Assembly: GCA_945876945.1 (NCBI GenBank)
Contig: CAMCQE010000024.1
Coordinates: 1 to 35,990 of the forward strand
Source of the DNA: Klebsiella pneumoniae
Lineage (GTDB): Bacteria; Pseudomonadota; Gammaproteobacteria; Ga0077536
Direction of reading: 5' to 3'
DNA: 35,990 nt
In this document: in pieces, positions 1-9,133 of the stretch
Layout of the letters: each line of letters begins with the position of its first letter
Numbering within the stretch: position 1 is the stretch's first letter
Translations under genes and position numbers: made by a program
Notes under the pieces: model-generated
What the model saw: only the letters and a program-made list of their open reading frames with translations
Databases searched by the model: none
Told to the model about the DNA's origin: nothing

Positions 1-996
1 TTCGGCGTGGCTGGCGGCGTAGGCGTCAAACAGGGTTTGCCATTCGGCTTCCGCTGCCGCGCCGCGCGGGCGGCCATCCCAGGCGGCGTAGATGTCGGCC
101 GGGATCTCGAACGCCGGGTGCGTCCAGCCGAGCTGTTCGCGGGTGGCCACAATTTCGGCCTCGCCCAGCGGCGCGCCGTGGGCGGCGGATTTGCCGGATT
201 TATTGGGGCTGCCGAAGCCAATGACGGTGCGGCAACAAATGAGCGTGGGCTGCGTGGTGTTGGCCTGTGCGGCGGTGATGGCCGCGTGCACGGCAACCGG
301 ATCGTGGCCGTCAACCTGCTCGATCACCTGCCAGCCGTAGGCGCGGAAACGGGCCGGGGTGTCGTCGGTGAACCAGCCCACCACGTTGCCGTCGATGGAA
401 ATCTGGTTGTCGTCGTAGAGCGCAATCAGCTTGCCGAGGCCAAGCGTGCCGGCCAGCGAGCAGGCCTCGTGCGAAATGCCTTCCATCAGGCAGCCGTCGC
501 CGAGAAAGACATAGGTGTGGTGGTCAACCACCGGAAAGCCGTCACGATTGAACTGCGCGGCGAGGATTTTCTCCGCCAGCGCCATGCCCACGCCGTTCGC
601 GATCCCCTGGCCCAGCGGGCCGGTGGTGGTTTCAACGCCGGGCGTGTGGTGAACCTCGGGATGCCCGGCGGTTTTGGAGCCAAACTGGCGAAAGTTTTTG
701 AGCTCTTCGAGCGGCAGGTCGTAGCCCGTGAGATGCAGCAAGGCGTAGATCAGCATCGAGCCGTGACCGTTGGAAAGAATGAAGCGATCGCGATTGGCCC
801 AGGCCGGATTGCCCGGGTTATGACGCAGAAAATCCCGCCACAGCACTTCGGCCAGATCGGCCATGCCGAGCGGGGCGCCGGGATGGCCGGAGTTGGCGGC
901 CTGAACGGCGTCCATGCTGAGCGCGCGTATGGCATTGGCCAGCACGCGTCGCGCGGCGGGGGCTTCGACCGGGCGGGTCATGGCGGAAGTAGTCAT
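1..996 (-). CDS. tkt: transketolase, N-terminal half (runs off the window edge)
   Basis: Transketolase moves two-carbon ketol units between sugar phosphates in the pentose phosphate (or Calvin) pathway, using thiamine diphosphate (TPP), in the cytoplasm. The reverse strand is open from an ATG at 996 to the window edge, giving 332 codons of a family that is usually about 660 residues. Near the N-terminus is a [12 protein letters not shown] stretch, then [14 protein letters not shown], and at about residue 165 [13 protein letters not shown] followed by [10 protein letters not shown], the TPP/Mg binding motif. These match the TPP-binding domain throughout. An in-frame ATG five codons later is an alternative start. 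The gene is divergent from metF. The C-terminal pyrimidine-binding and C-terminal domains lie outside the window. Confidence 0.95.
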   Translation of the reverse strand, partial: MTTSAMTRPVEAPAARRVLANAIRALSMDAVQAANSGHPGAPLGMADLAEVLWRDFLRHNPGNPAWANRDRFILSNGHGSMLIYALLHLTGYDLPLEELKNFRQFGSKTAGHPEVHHTPGVETTTGPLGQGIANGVGMALAEKILAAQFNRDGFPVVDHHTYVFLGDGCLMEGISHEACSLAGTLGLGKLIALYDDNQISIDGNVVGWFTDDTPARFRAYGWQVIEQVDGHDPVAVHAAITAAQANTTQPTLICCRTVIGFGSPNKSGKSAAHGAPLGEAEIVATREQLGWTHPAFEIPADIYAAWDGRPRGAAAEAEWQTLFDAYAASHAE

Positions 997-1384
997 GCAA
1001 GAAAATCCTTGGGCTGCGGCGGATCGGAAGTCTGGGTCCGTATAGACCGGGTTCGCAGCGCGTGCCTGCTAAACCCGGCTTGAAAGACCGCAGATTCTAG
1101 CCGCTGAGCGGGGCTGGCAAAAGCGCGAGCGCCGCGCGCCCCAGCTTCTGGGCGGGGCGCCTGCGCCTCTCGCCCGGTCTGTGCCGGGAGATTTTCCCGC
1201 CCTCGGCGGTCTCGCCGATGCCGCTATTGTCCCGGGCCAGCGCCTGCGCAAAATGCCTCTCACACGGCAGTCTGGCCGCCGGTTTTGCGGGTTACACCTT
1301 GGGCGGCCTTCGGTATAGTCGCCCTCCGCGCTTATCCTGACTTCCCGGCACTACCCGCCCCGCGCTAAATACGAGACATCACCC
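997..1384. other. intergenic region between divergent tkt and metF
   Basis: About 390 bases with no convincing gene. It must hold the promoters of tkt (minus) and metF (plus). A perfect 7-bp inverted repeat, GCGCCCC at 1136-1142 and GGGGCGC at 1154-1160, could form a hairpin, but its role is unknown. I looked for an S-adenosylhomocysteine-type riboswitch ahead of metF and could not recognise one. Confidence 0.5.
1291..1319 (+). promoter_or_regulatory. possible promoter of metF
   Basis: TATAGT at 1314-1319 is a good -10 hexamer. The -35 at 1291-1296 (GTTACA) is poor, with 17 bases between. It would start transcription near 1326, about 60 bases before the metF ATG. Pattern only. Confidence 0.3.
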
Positions 1385-2272
1385 ATGACCGGTATCGACA
1401 TCAGCTTTGAGTTTTTCCCGCCGCGCAGCCCGGATGCGGTGGCGCGACTGGAGCAGACGCGCACCCACCTCAACGCCTGGCGTCCCAGTTTCTTTTCGGT
1501 CACCTTCGGCGCCGGCGGCAGCACGCGGGAACTCACGCTCGAAACCGCGCAGGCCGTCACCGCCGCCACCGGCGTGGACTGCGCGCCCCATATTTCCTGT
1601 CTCGGCACGCCGCAAGCGGAACTGCGCGCGGTGATTCAGCGTTATGTGGCTGTGGGCATTAAACGCGTGGTGGCGCTGCGCGGCGATATGCCCTCGGGGC
1701 TCACCGGCTTTGGCGAACTGCGCTATGCCAGCGAATTAGTGGCGTTTATCCGACAGGAAGCCGGTGACGCCTTCCATATTGAAGTTGCGGCCTATCCGGA
1801 GTTCCATCCGCAGGCCACCACCGCAGCCGCCGACCTCCAGCATTTCAAGACCAAGGTCGAGGCCGGCGCCAACAGCGCCATTACCCAGTATTTCTACAAC
1901 CCGGACGCCTATTTCCGCTTCCTCGACAGCTGCGCGGCGCTCGGGATTAGCCTGCCGATCGTGCCCGGCATCATGCCGATCACCAACTTCTCGCAGCTCA
2001 TGCGTTTCTCGGAGATGTGTGGCGCCGAAGTGCCGCGCTGGATTGTGAAGCGCCTGCGCGATTTCGGGGACGACCGCGAGGCGATTCGCGCCTTCGGCAT
2101 CGACGTGACTTCTGCCCTGTGCGAACGCCTGGTCGCGGGCGGCGCGCCGGGCCTGCATTTCTACACCATGAACCAACACGAGGCGGCGACCGCCATCCTC
2201 ACCAATATCGGAGTGAACAGCAGCCATGGACGGCAGCTCGACGCTAAGCACTCACCGCCGGCCGTCGACTAG
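1385..2272 (+). CDS. metF: methylenetetrahydrofolate reductase
   Basis: MetF reduces 5,10-methylenetetrahydrofolate to 5-methyltetrahydrofolate with FAD, supplying the methyl group for methionine synthesis. The 295-residue product has the normal family length and forms a TIM barrel. Visible family signatures are FEFFPPR at the N-terminus (with the catalytic Glu at residue 9), FSVTFGAGGS, APHISCLG, VALRGDMP, the EVAAYPEFHP region, GAN..ITQYFYN, PGIMPITN and a C-terminal PGLHFYTMNQ. The start ATG follows only a weak ribosome site. The last 47 bases overlap the start of the mshL-like secretin gene, so the pilus operon may be co-transcribed with metF. No other methionine-cycle gene is adjacent. 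Confidence 0.95.
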   Translation: MTGIDISFEFFPPRSPDAVARLEQTRTHLNAWRPSFFSVTFGAGGSTRELTLETAQAVTAATGVDCAPHISCLGTPQAELRAVIQRYVAVGIKRVVALRGDMPSGLTGFGELRYASELVAFIRQEAGDAFHIEVAAYPEFHPQATTAAADLQHFKTKVEAGANSAITQYFYNPDAYFRFLDSCAALGISLPIVPGIMPITNFSQLMRFSEMCGAEVPRWIVKRLRDFGDDREAIRAFGIDVTSALCERLVAGGAPGLHFYTMNQHEAATAILTNIGVNSSHGRQLDAKHSPPAVD

Positions 2273-3899
2273 ACGCGCAGGCTACGCGCTCGGGCTTGCG
2301 CTGGGTCTTGCGCTCGGCGGCTGCGCCACGCCGCCGCCGACGTTCAAGGCCCCGCCTGGGGCCCTGACGGCGCCGCCGGCCGCCGCGCGGACCGCGACTA
2401 TTCCGTCCCTGCCGGCGGCGCTGCCGCTGGTGCCACCCCCGCCGGCGACCGGCGCCGGCAAACGCTATCGCGTGGTGGTCAACCATGTGCCGCTGCGCGA
2501 TGTGTTGTTTGCGCTGGCGCGGGACGCCGCGCTCAATCTTGATCTCCGCGGTGAGCTGTCCGATCCGGTGACCGTGCACGTGGTGGACGAGACTGTGCCG
2601 CAGATTCTCGCGCGCCTCGGCCGCCAGTTCGCGCTTCGCTACACGCTTGAGGGCGACCGCCTGACGGTGGCCCCGGATGAGCCTTACTTCCACACCTACG
2701 AAGTGGACTACGTCAACCTGGCCCGCGATACCGAGACCTCGGTCAGTGTGGCCACCCAGGTCGCGACGACGGGCGAGGGCGGCGCCGGGCAGGCCGCCGG
2801 CAGCGGGGGCGGGCCGGGCAGCAACAGCTCTTCAACGCGGGTGAATTCAAAGGCCAGCCACCGCTTCTGGCCCACGCTCGCCGCCAATGTGCTGGCCCTC
2901 ATCGGCAAGGCCGCGCCGGCGGGCGAGGAACTCCCAAGTTCCGAGGCGCTGGTCGTCAACCCCGAGGCCGGTTTGCTGTCGGTCAAGGCGACGCATCGAC
3001 AACACGCCGAAATCGCCGCCTTCATCCAGCAGGTGCTGAGCCACGTGCGCCGGCAGGTGCTGATTGAAGCCACCGTGGTGGAAGTCAGTCTCAACGACCG
3101 CTACCAGTCGGGCGTGGATTGGCAACTGATTCTGGACGAAGCCCGCGCCGGCCTTGGCGCCAGCCAGAACCTCCTGGGCGCGCTGTCCGACGGCGCGGCG
3201 GCGCTCACGCTGGGCTATCACCACCCGGACGCCGACGGCCGCGTCATCGACGCCACGCTGAAGCTCCTGCATGAGTTTGGTGACACCCGGGTGCTTTCAA
3301 GCCCGCGCCTGATGGTGCTCAACAACCAGACCGCGCTGCTGAAAGTGGTGGAGGAACTCGTGTACTTCACCGTGCAGGTGACCGCCACCGACGGCACCGC
3401 CAACGCGCAGGGCCGCACGGTGGTGCAGAGCGAGGTCCACTCGGTGCCGGTGGGCCTGGTGATGGCGGTGACGCCGCAAATTTCGGCCGATGCCGAAGTC
3501 ACGCTCACCGTGCGGCCCACCATCTCGCAGAAAATTGGCGAGGCCATCGACCCCGGCCCGCAGCTCGCGCTTAGCCTGAACGGCGACGGCCAATCCCTGC
3601 CCAACAACACCGTGCCGGTGATCCGCACCCGCGAAATGGAGTCGGTGCTGAAACTTGTGAACGGGCAGGTGGGCGTGCTCGGCGGCTTGATGCAGGACGA
3701 GCAAATTGTGAACCGTCGGGAAGTGCCGGGCTTGAGTCAGCTGCCGGGGCTTGGGGCCTGGCTGTTCCGGGGCGAAAGCCGGAGTCACCGCAAGACAGAA
3801 CTGGTGATTTTTCTGCGGCCCGCGGTGGTGGAGACGCCGAGCGTCGCCCGCGACCTGCGGGACTATCAACCCTGGCTGGAACAGGGGGTCCGCTCATGA
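2226..3899 (+). CDS. mshL: MshL-like outer-membrane secretin lipoprotein
   Basis: Secretins form the multimeric outer-membrane gate through which a type IV-like pilus exits. The 557-residue protein has an Arg-rich n-region, a hydrophobic stretch and a lipobox LGGC with Cys33, so it is probably a lipoprotein. A Pro/Ala-rich linker follows, then an STN/N0-like domain (VPLRDVLFALARDAALNLDL, about 90-150). Next comes a Gly/Ser-rich loop (about 180-205), and the C-terminal secretin domain with VEVSLNDRYQSGVDW, SSPRLMVLNNQTA, and the closing VLGGLMQDE...PGLSQLPGLGAWLF and ELVIFLRP. This architecture matches the MSHA protein MshL better than PilQ or GspD. The ATG lies inside metF; this start is needed to keep the whole signal peptide. 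The gene ends in an ATGA overlap with the next gene. Confidence 0.87.
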   Translation: MDGSSTLSTHRRPSTRRAGYALGLALGLALGGCATPPPTFKAPPGALTAPPAAARTATIPSLPAALPLVPPPPATGAGKRYRVVVNHVPLRDVLFALARDAALNLDLRGELSDPVTVHVVDETVPQILARLGRQFALRYTLEGDRLTVAPDEPYFHTYEVDYVNLARDTETSVSVATQVATTGEGGAGQAAGSGGGPGSNSSSTRVNSKASHRFWPTLAANVLALIGKAAPAGEELPSSEALVVNPEAGLLSVKATHRQHAEIAAFIQQVLSHVRRQVLIEATVVEVSLNDRYQSGVDWQLILDEARAGLGASQNLLGALSDGAAALTLGYHHPDADGRVIDATLKLLHEFGDTRVLSSPRLMVLNNQTALLKVVEELVYFTVQVTATDGTANAQGRTVVQSEVHSVPVGLVMAVTPQISADAEVTLTVRPTISQKIGEAIDPGPQLALSLNGDGQSLPNNTVPVIRTREMESVLKLVNGQVGVLGGLMQDEQIVNRREVPGLSQLPGLGAWLFRGESRSHRKTELVIFLRPAVVETPSVARDLRDYQPWLEQGVRS

Positions 3900-4771
3900 G
3901 CCGGCGCCCAAGCCTCTCGCCTCCGCTGCAGTGGCGAAGCTCAACGCCGGCGCTGGCTTGCCTCGTCGCGGTGGCCCTGGCGCTGGGCTTCGGCGCCGGC
4001 GCGCGGCGCCTGCAAGGCCACGCGGTCGCGCTGCCAGTGCCGCAGCTGCCGCAGGTGAACGTGACGCCGGCAACGCTGCCCTGGCCTGCGGTGGTCGCGC
4101 CGGAACCGCTTATCCCGCCGACCTCGCTCGCGTCCGCCGAGGCTCCGGACCCCGCCAACCCGCCATCAGGCGCTGCGGCGCCGGAGATCGATATTCATCT
4201 CGCGCCGCCGCGCAGGGGGACGCCGCTCGCGATCGCCCACGCCGCCTGGTGGCGGGGCGATTGGGCTACCGCGCGCACCGCCTATCTGGCCGCGCGCGCG
4301 CAGACGCCGCGACTCGCCGAGCCCGAACTCGGTCTGGCGGCGCTCGCGTTGCGTGAGGGCGCGAGCGCCGTGGCCGCCAGTCACTATCACGCCGCCTTGC
4401 GGCTCGACCCCACCAATCCCATCGCGCGAATCGGCCTGCTGAGCGAGACGCCCGCCAGCGTCGGGCGCCGGGACCTCGCGCAGGAGAGTCGCAATCCCCG
4501 GGAGCTCGCCCATTTCCACTACGCGCTCGGCCGAGCGGCGGCGGCGGCTCTCCAGTGGGCGGGCGCCCGGCAGGCTTTCGCGCAGGCCCTCGCGCTGTCG
4601 GCCAGCCCCGATTACGCGGTGGCGCTCGCCGTAGCGCTCGATCATCTGGGGCTTGAGACCGAAGCCGCGGGCTACTACCGCCGCGCCCTCGCCGACTGGT
4701 CGGCCGCGCGCGCCGGTTTTGACCCGGCCCCTATCCGCTTGCGGCTGCAAGCGCTGAATGCCGAATTTTGA
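3896..4771 (+). CDS. MshN-like membrane-anchored TPR protein
   Basis: A 291-residue protein with a short cytoplasmic N-terminus, one membrane segment (about 18-37), a Pro/Ala-rich periplasmic linker (about 45-110), and helical repeats resembling tetratricopeptide repeats (for example WWRGDWATARTAYLAARAQ, then SHYHAALRLDPTNP and ARQAFAQALAL). In Vibrio MSHA loci a TPR protein of this layout, MshN, sits next to the ATPase gene mshE and is needed for pilus assembly. The position here, between secretin and ATPase, is the same. No mshM-like AAA ATPase is present between secretin and TPR gene, unlike the Vibrio order. The start overlaps the previous stop (ATGA). The MshN assignment rests on architecture and position, because the sequence itself is poorly diagnostic. 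Confidence 0.7.
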   Translation: MSRRPSLSPPLQWRSSTPALACLVAVALALGFGAGARRLQGHAVALPVPQLPQVNVTPATLPWPAVVAPEPLIPPTSLASAEAPDPANPPSGAAAPEIDIHLAPPRRGTPLAIAHAAWWRGDWATARTAYLAARAQTPRLAEPELGLAALALREGASAVAASHYHAALRLDPTNPIARIGLLSETPASVGRRDLAQESRNPRELAHFHYALGRAAAAALQWAGARQAFAQALALSASPDYAVALAVALDHLGLETEAAGYYRRALADWSAARAGFDPAPIRLRLQALNAEF

Positions 4772-4781
4772 GGGGGCGACG

Positions 4782-6482
4782 ATGGCATCTGTCCCGCAAC
4801 GCCTGGGTGATCTTTTGCTGGCGCGGCGCGCGCTGAGTCCGGACCAACTGGGAACAGCGCTGGCCGAGCAGCAGCGCCGGCCCGAGCCGCTGGGGCAGAT
4901 CCTGCTCCGGCTTGGCTTTGTCACCGAAAACCACTTGCTGGAGGCCTTTGGCCACGCCGTGCACGACTCGGCGGTGCCGGGCGCGCGGCTGCGTCCCGAG
5001 GCGGCGGCGCTGGCGCTGCTGCCGGGGGATCTTGCACAACGATTCCAGGTCTTGCCCTTGAGTGTCGAGCCCACGCTGGGGCGCCTGACGCTCGCCATGC
5101 GCGACCCCGACGACGTGGTGGCGTTGGACCACTGCGCCGCGCAGTTGCCGGCCAACACCACCATCGACGCGCGGGCGGTCGATGCGGCAGCACTGCGCGA
5201 CGCGATCGAGCAGGCCTACGGGCTACGCAGCTCGGTACAGGCGCTCACGCAACAGTTCGAACCACAGGTCGGCCGCTCACTGCGCGATACGGCCGAGGCG
5301 TCGCCGCCCGTCATCCGCTTGCTGGAGGCGGTGCTGGCCGAGGCCGTGCGGCAAGGCGCTTCGGATATCCATTTCCAACCCGGCGCAGCGGGCCTCGCGC
5401 TCCGCTATCGGGTGGACGGCGTTTTGCGCCTCGCGCATAGCCTGCATCGGGACTACTGGCCACCGTTGGCCGTGCGCGTAAAGGTGTTGGCCGGGCTCGA
5501 TATCGCCGAGTCACGGGCACCGCAGGACGGCCGCTTCAGCCAGCAGGTGGCCGGGCGCGAGATCGACTTCCGGGTCGCCAGTTTGCCCACCACGCAGGGC
5601 GAAAACATCGTGTTGCGGGTGCTGGATCGGGCGCGCGGCATTGTGCCGCTGACGGGGCTGGGGCTGGACGAGGCGAGCCTGCAGCGCCTGCGGCTGATGG
5701 TCGCCCGGCCAAGTGGCTTGATGCTGGTGTGCGGACCCACCGGCTCCGGCAAGACCACCACGCTCTATAGCCTGCTCAATCACCTGAACAATCCGGCGGT
5801 GAACATCATGACGCTGGAGGATCCGGTGGAATATCCGCTCGCGGACATCCGCCAGACCTCGCTCGCGGAGGGCCTGCGGCTCGATTTCGCCAGCGGCGTG
5901 CGGGCCTTGCTGCGTCAGGATCCGGACATCCTGCTGATTGGTGAAATCCGCGACGAGGACACCGCCGCCATGGCCTTGCGCGCGGCGATGACCGGGCATC
6001 AGGTGTTCTCCACCCTGCATGCCACCGCCGCGCTCGGGGCCTTGCCCCGACTGTTCGAGATGGGCATTGAGCCGGCCTTGCTGGCCGGCAATCTGAGCGG
6101 CCTGATGGCCCAGCGGCTGGTCAGAAAGCTGCGTCCCGAGTGCATTGAGTGGGTGATGGCGAACGCGCTTGAGCGGCGCCTGCTGGGCATGGCCGAAGGC
6201 GAGCACCGCAAACACCCGCGCCCCACGGCCAGCGCCCGGCAGGCGGTGCACGGCGGGTATGCCGGGCGGATCGCGCTCATGGAGTTGCTCCGGGTGGACC
6301 GCGCGATGGATGAACTCATCGCCCGCAACGCCGGCCCGCGCGAACTGGCGCTGGCGGCGCGCGGCGCGGGTTTTGTCGGGCTGGCCGAGGTGGCGAGCGA
6401 ACGGGTGCTGGCCGGCCTCACCACGCTGGAGGAGATCGCGCGCGTGGTTGACCTCACGCCGCGCGTGGAAGCGCTGCCGTGA
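4782..6482 (+). CDS. mshE: MshE-like pilus assembly ATPase with MshEN domain
   Basis: A GspE/PilB-family hexameric ATPase that powers pilin polymerisation at the inner membrane. It has 566 residues from the ATG at 4782, preceded by a purine-rich GAGGGGG. An ATG at 4758 is an alternative. Residues 7-56 carry two tandem MshEN-type motifs (RLGDLLLARRALSPDQL and PLGQILLRLGFVTENHLL), the module that binds cyclic di-GMP in Vibrio MshE. Walker A is GPTGSGKT at 318-325, and Walker B is DPDILLIGE at 380-388. An Asp box (TLEDPVEYP) and a His box (TGHQVFSTLHA) are present. The paired CxxC zinc-finger motif usual before GYxGRIxxxELL is absent: a single Cys remains and GGYAGRIALMELL follows directly. It overlaps the next gene by GTGA. 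Confidence 0.9.
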   Translation: MASVPQRLGDLLLARRALSPDQLGTALAEQQRRPEPLGQILLRLGFVTENHLLEAFGHAVHDSAVPGARLRPEAAALALLPGDLAQRFQVLPLSVEPTLGRLTLAMRDPDDVVALDHCAAQLPANTTIDARAVDAAALRDAIEQAYGLRSSVQALTQQFEPQVGRSLRDTAEASPPVIRLLEAVLAEAVRQGASDIHFQPGAAGLALRYRVDGVLRLAHSLHRDYWPPLAVRVKVLAGLDIAESRAPQDGRFSQQVAGREIDFRVASLPTTQGENIVLRVLDRARGIVPLTGLGLDEASLQRLRLMVARPSGLMLVCGPTGSGKTTTLYSLLNHLNNPAVNIMTLEDPVEYPLADIRQTSLAEGLRLDFASGVRALLRQDPDILLIGEIRDEDTAAMALRAAMTGHQVFSTLHATAALGALPRLFEMGIEPALLAGNLSGLMAQRLVRKLRPECIEWVMANALERRLLGMAEGEHRKHPRPTASARQAVHGGYAGRIALMELLRVDRAMDELIARNAGPRELALAARGAGFVGLAEVASERVLAGLTTLEEIARVVDLTPRVEALP

Positions 6483-7675
6483 GAGCTTTCCGCTATCGCG
6501 CGATCGATGCGGGTGGCGGGGTGCATCAGGGCCACGCGCGGGCGTCCGGGCTGGCAGAGCTGGACGCGCTGCTCGCCGGCCGTGGGCTGGAACTCCTCCG
6601 CGCCCGACCCAGCTGGCGGCCCGGCGCGCGCGCTCTGCCCCGGCTGCCGCGTCCGGCGCAAATGCTCTTGTTGAGCCAGCTCGAGCAATTGCTGCGCGCG
6701 GGTTTGCCGATGCTGGAGATTCTGGCCGAGCTTGCGCGGGCGGGCGGCGGGGCCGGCGCGATCGCCCGTGGCCTGGCCGAGAGCATCGCGGCCGGGCTGC
6801 CGCTGTCGGCCGGGCTCGCGCGTTTCCCTCAGGGGTTTGATCCCGTGCTGGTGAGTCTGGTGCGGGCCGGGGAAGAAAGCGGCAGCTTGCCGGCCCTGCT
6901 GCGGCAAGCGGTGGCGGACCTGCGGTGGCAGGAGGAACAACTTGCGCTGACGCGGCGGGTGTTGCTGTATCCGGCGCTGGTCGGCGGCGTGTTGGCGGCG
7001 GCGCTGTCCTTCCTGCTGGTGTACGTGGTGCCACAACTCGCCGGCTTCCTCACCGGCATGGGGCAATCCCTACCGCCGCAGACCCGCGCGCTGCTGGCCT
7101 GTGCCGAAGGGCTCAAAGCGTACGGCCTGTTCGCCGGGGTCGGGCTTGGGCTGCTGACGGTCGGCGCCCTCACGGCGATTCGTAGCAATACAGCGCTGGC
7201 CACCGCCTTCGATCGCCTGTGTCTGCGCTTGCCCGTGTTCGGGCCAGTGCTCGGCAAGCTCGCCCTCGGCCGGATGTGTCGGGTGTGCGCCGTGCTCTAC
7301 GCCGCCGGCATTCCCCTGCCGGAGGCCCTGCGCCTGACTCGCGGCGTGCTGACTAACCGGGCGCTACGCACAGCGCTGGTGGTGGCGGAGGAACAAATCG
7401 ACGCCGGCGCCGGCTTACACGATGCGTTCGCGGCGGCGCAGATATTCCCCGACCTCTTGCTGCGGATGCTACGCGTGGGCGAGCACAGCGGGCGGCTCGA
7501 TGAGGCGCTGGGCCAGGTTGCCGAGTGTTTCGCCAGCGAAGCGCGTGAAACCGTCGCGCGCCTGCAGACGCTGCTCAATCCCGCGCTGGTCGGGGTGCTC
7601 GGATTGGTACTGCTATGGATCGTCTGGGCCGTGTTCGAGCCGCTTTACGGGCTGCTCACCCACCTGCGGGTGTAG
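6479..7675 (+). CDS. mshG: PilC/GspF/MshG-family inner-membrane platform protein
   Basis: The platform protein couples the cytoplasmic ATPase to pilin insertion. The 398-residue product has two T2SSF domains, each with the usual signature: LLSQLEQLLRAGLPMLEIL...GLPLSAGLARFP...VRAGEESGSLP in the first half, and RVCAVLYAAGIPLPEALRL...LLRMLRVGEHSGRLDEAL in the second. Hydrophobic segments occur near residues 161-186, 210-230 and 365-390. The start is a GTG overlapping the TGA of the ATPase gene, and the protein begins FRYRAID, a common beginning for this family. Seven bases separate it from the next gene. Confidence 0.88.
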   Translation: MRAFRYRAIDAGGGVHQGHARASGLAELDALLAGRGLELLRARPSWRPGARALPRLPRPAQMLLLSQLEQLLRAGLPMLEILAELARAGGGAGAIARGLAESIAAGLPLSAGLARFPQGFDPVLVSLVRAGEESGSLPALLRQAVADLRWQEEQLALTRRVLLYPALVGGVLAAALSFLLVYVVPQLAGFLTGMGQSLPPQTRALLACAEGLKAYGLFAGVGLGLLTVGALTAIRSNTALATAFDRLCLRLPVFGPVLGKLALGRMCRVCAVLYAAGIPLPEALRLTRGVLTNRALRTALVVAEEQIDAGAGLHDAFAAAQIFPDLLLRMLRVGEHSGRLDEALGQVAECFASEARETVARLQTLLNPALVGVLGLVLLWIVWAVFEPLYGLLTHLRV

Positions 7676-7681
7676 CCGGCG

Positions 7682-9133
7682 ATGCGTCGCGCTGATGTGC
7701 TGATGGTGGGGCCGGACGGCGTGCGCTTGCTCCGCTGCGCGCGAGATCAGGTGGCAACGCTTTGGGCCGGGCCGAACGGGGCACAGGCGCCGGGGGCGGT
7801 GGGGGAGGTGTTGCGCACTCTGGCACCCGGCCCCGTATGGCTGCTGCTCGATGTGGTGGAGGAGGAATATCTGACGGCGAGCCTGCCTGCGATGGCGTTG
7901 CGGGACCGTGCCCGCTTGCTCGAGCGACGGCTGGCGAGCGCCTTTGGCAGCACGCCGCTGCGACTGGCCCAGCCGGCAACGGTAACCCGGCCTGCGTCGT
8001 CGTTGCTCAGCGCCATCACCCGGCCTGAACTGCTCACCCCATGGCTGGAGGTGCTGCGCGAGAGCCCCAGCGCGTTGGCGGGGGTGTATTCGCTGGCGCT
8101 GCTGGGCCCGGCGCTGCTGTCGCTCATCGGCCCGACCGCAGGCCCCTGCGTGCTGGTGAGCCGTCAGGGGGTGGGCGGGCTGCGGCAAAGTTTTCTGCGC
8201 GATGGGCAACTGGTGATGAGTCGCCTGGTGCCGCTCGGCGCCGCGCAGGACACGCTGGATGGCGCGCGGGTGGAAACCGAACTCGCCCGCCTGCGCCAAT
8301 ACCTCGAGCGCTCAGGCCTGTGTGCGCCGGACGAGACGCCCGCCGTGGTGGTCTTGACCGCCGAAGGCCGCCACGCGGCGTCGGCGAACGGGGCCGCGCA
8401 GGCCTGGCGCTACGTCGCGGTGGACGCCCTACTCGGCGCGCGCGGCCCCCGTCAGATAGACGACTGTGACGCGCTCTTTGCCGCGCTGTTGTGCCGCACG
8501 CCGCCTGCCACCCAGTACGCGAGCCCCGCCCAGACCGCGGTGCATCGGGGCCGACGGCGAACCCGTCTGGCGCTGAGTGCGATGGCGCTCGGTCTGTGCC
8601 TGGCCGCCGGCGCGGGTCTGTGGCAAACCCTTGAGGGCTTGCAGCTGGCGGCGCGTGCGGCGGCGCTGGCGGCGCACAACGGCGAGACGCAGGCCAGTCT
8701 CATCATTAGCCGCGCAGCAGTGCCGCCAGTGCTGATGCCGAGTGCGCAGCTGCGGCCCGCGGTCGCCCTGGTGGCCGAGGTCGCAAGCCGCCGCAGCAAT
8801 CCGCAGCCCGCGCTCGCCAGGGCCGAGGCGGCGCTCGCCACCGTGTCGGCGCTGCGCTGGACTGCGCTGGAATGGCAGGCGGCAGAGGCGGCAAGCCCTG
8901 CCGATGTAGGGCAGACATTGATTCGCGGCACGGTGGAAGGGCTGGGCGGCGATGAGCGGGCAGCGCTCGGGGTGATCTCTGCGCTTGCCAGCGCGCTTGC
9001 CGGGCAGCCGGGTGTGGCTGGCGTAAAAATTCTGGAGACGCCGCTGGATTTGCCGGCTAGCCCCGGCCCGGCGGCGCCGCCTAGCCCCGGCTTTGCAGTG
9101 TCCTTCACGCTGGGCAGCCGCCATGCGCCCTGA
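7682..9133 (+). CDS. GspL/PilM-PilN-like (MshI position) pilus assembly protein
   Basis: The 483-residue protein has a cytoplasmic N-terminal part of about 290 residues, one membrane segment (LALSAMALGLCLAAGAGLW, about 299-317) and a periplasmic C-terminal part. This is the layout of GspL or of a PilM-PilN fusion. The cytoplasmic part has recognisable pieces of the actin-like fold (LLLDVVEEEYLTASLPAM, and VLVSRQGVGGLRQSFLRDGQL). Vibrio MSHA loci have MshI in this functional slot. Sequence conservation is weak, so the role is inferred from topology and from its place between platform protein and a PilO-like gene. The start ATG is 7 bases after the previous stop. Confidence 0.62.
   Translation: MRRADVLMVGPDGVRLLRCARDQVATLWAGPNGAQAPGAVGEVLRTLAPGPVWLLLDVVEEEYLTASLPAMALRDRARLLERRLASAFGSTPLRLAQPATVTRPASSLLSAITRPELLTPWLEVLRESPSALAGVYSLALLGPALLSLIGPTAGPCVLVSRQGVGGLRQSFLRDGQLVMSRLVPLGAAQDTLDGARVETELARLRQYLERSGLCAPDETPAVVVLTAEGRHAASANGAAQAWRYVAVDALLGARGPRQIDDCDALFAALLCRTPPATQYASPAQTAVHRGRRRTRLALSAMALGLCLAAGAGLWQTLEGLQLAARAAALAAHNGETQASLIISRAAVPPVLMPSAQLRPAVALVAEVASRRSNPQPALARAEAALATVSALRWTALEWQAAEAASPADVGQTLIRGTVEGLGGDERAALGVISALASALAGQPGVAGVKILETPLDLPASPGPAAPPSPGFAVSFTLGSRHAP

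Noticed and set aside
7-1083. 358-codon open frame on the plus strand
   Set aside because: It lies antisense to transketolase, whose protein motifs are unmistakable; the plus-strand product is Gly/Ala/Arg-rich with no domain.
997-1384. Riboswitch ahead of metF
   Set aside because: The GC-rich hairpin present does not match the conserved core of S-adenosylhomocysteine or S-adenosylmethionine riboswitches that I know.
4166-5164. 332-codon open frame on the minus strand
   Set aside because: Antisense to the TPR and ATPase genes; composition typical of a GC-rich shadow frame.
5511-7034. 507-codon open frame on the minus strand
   Set aside because: Antisense to the ATPase and platform genes; Arg/Pro/Ala-rich and without domains.
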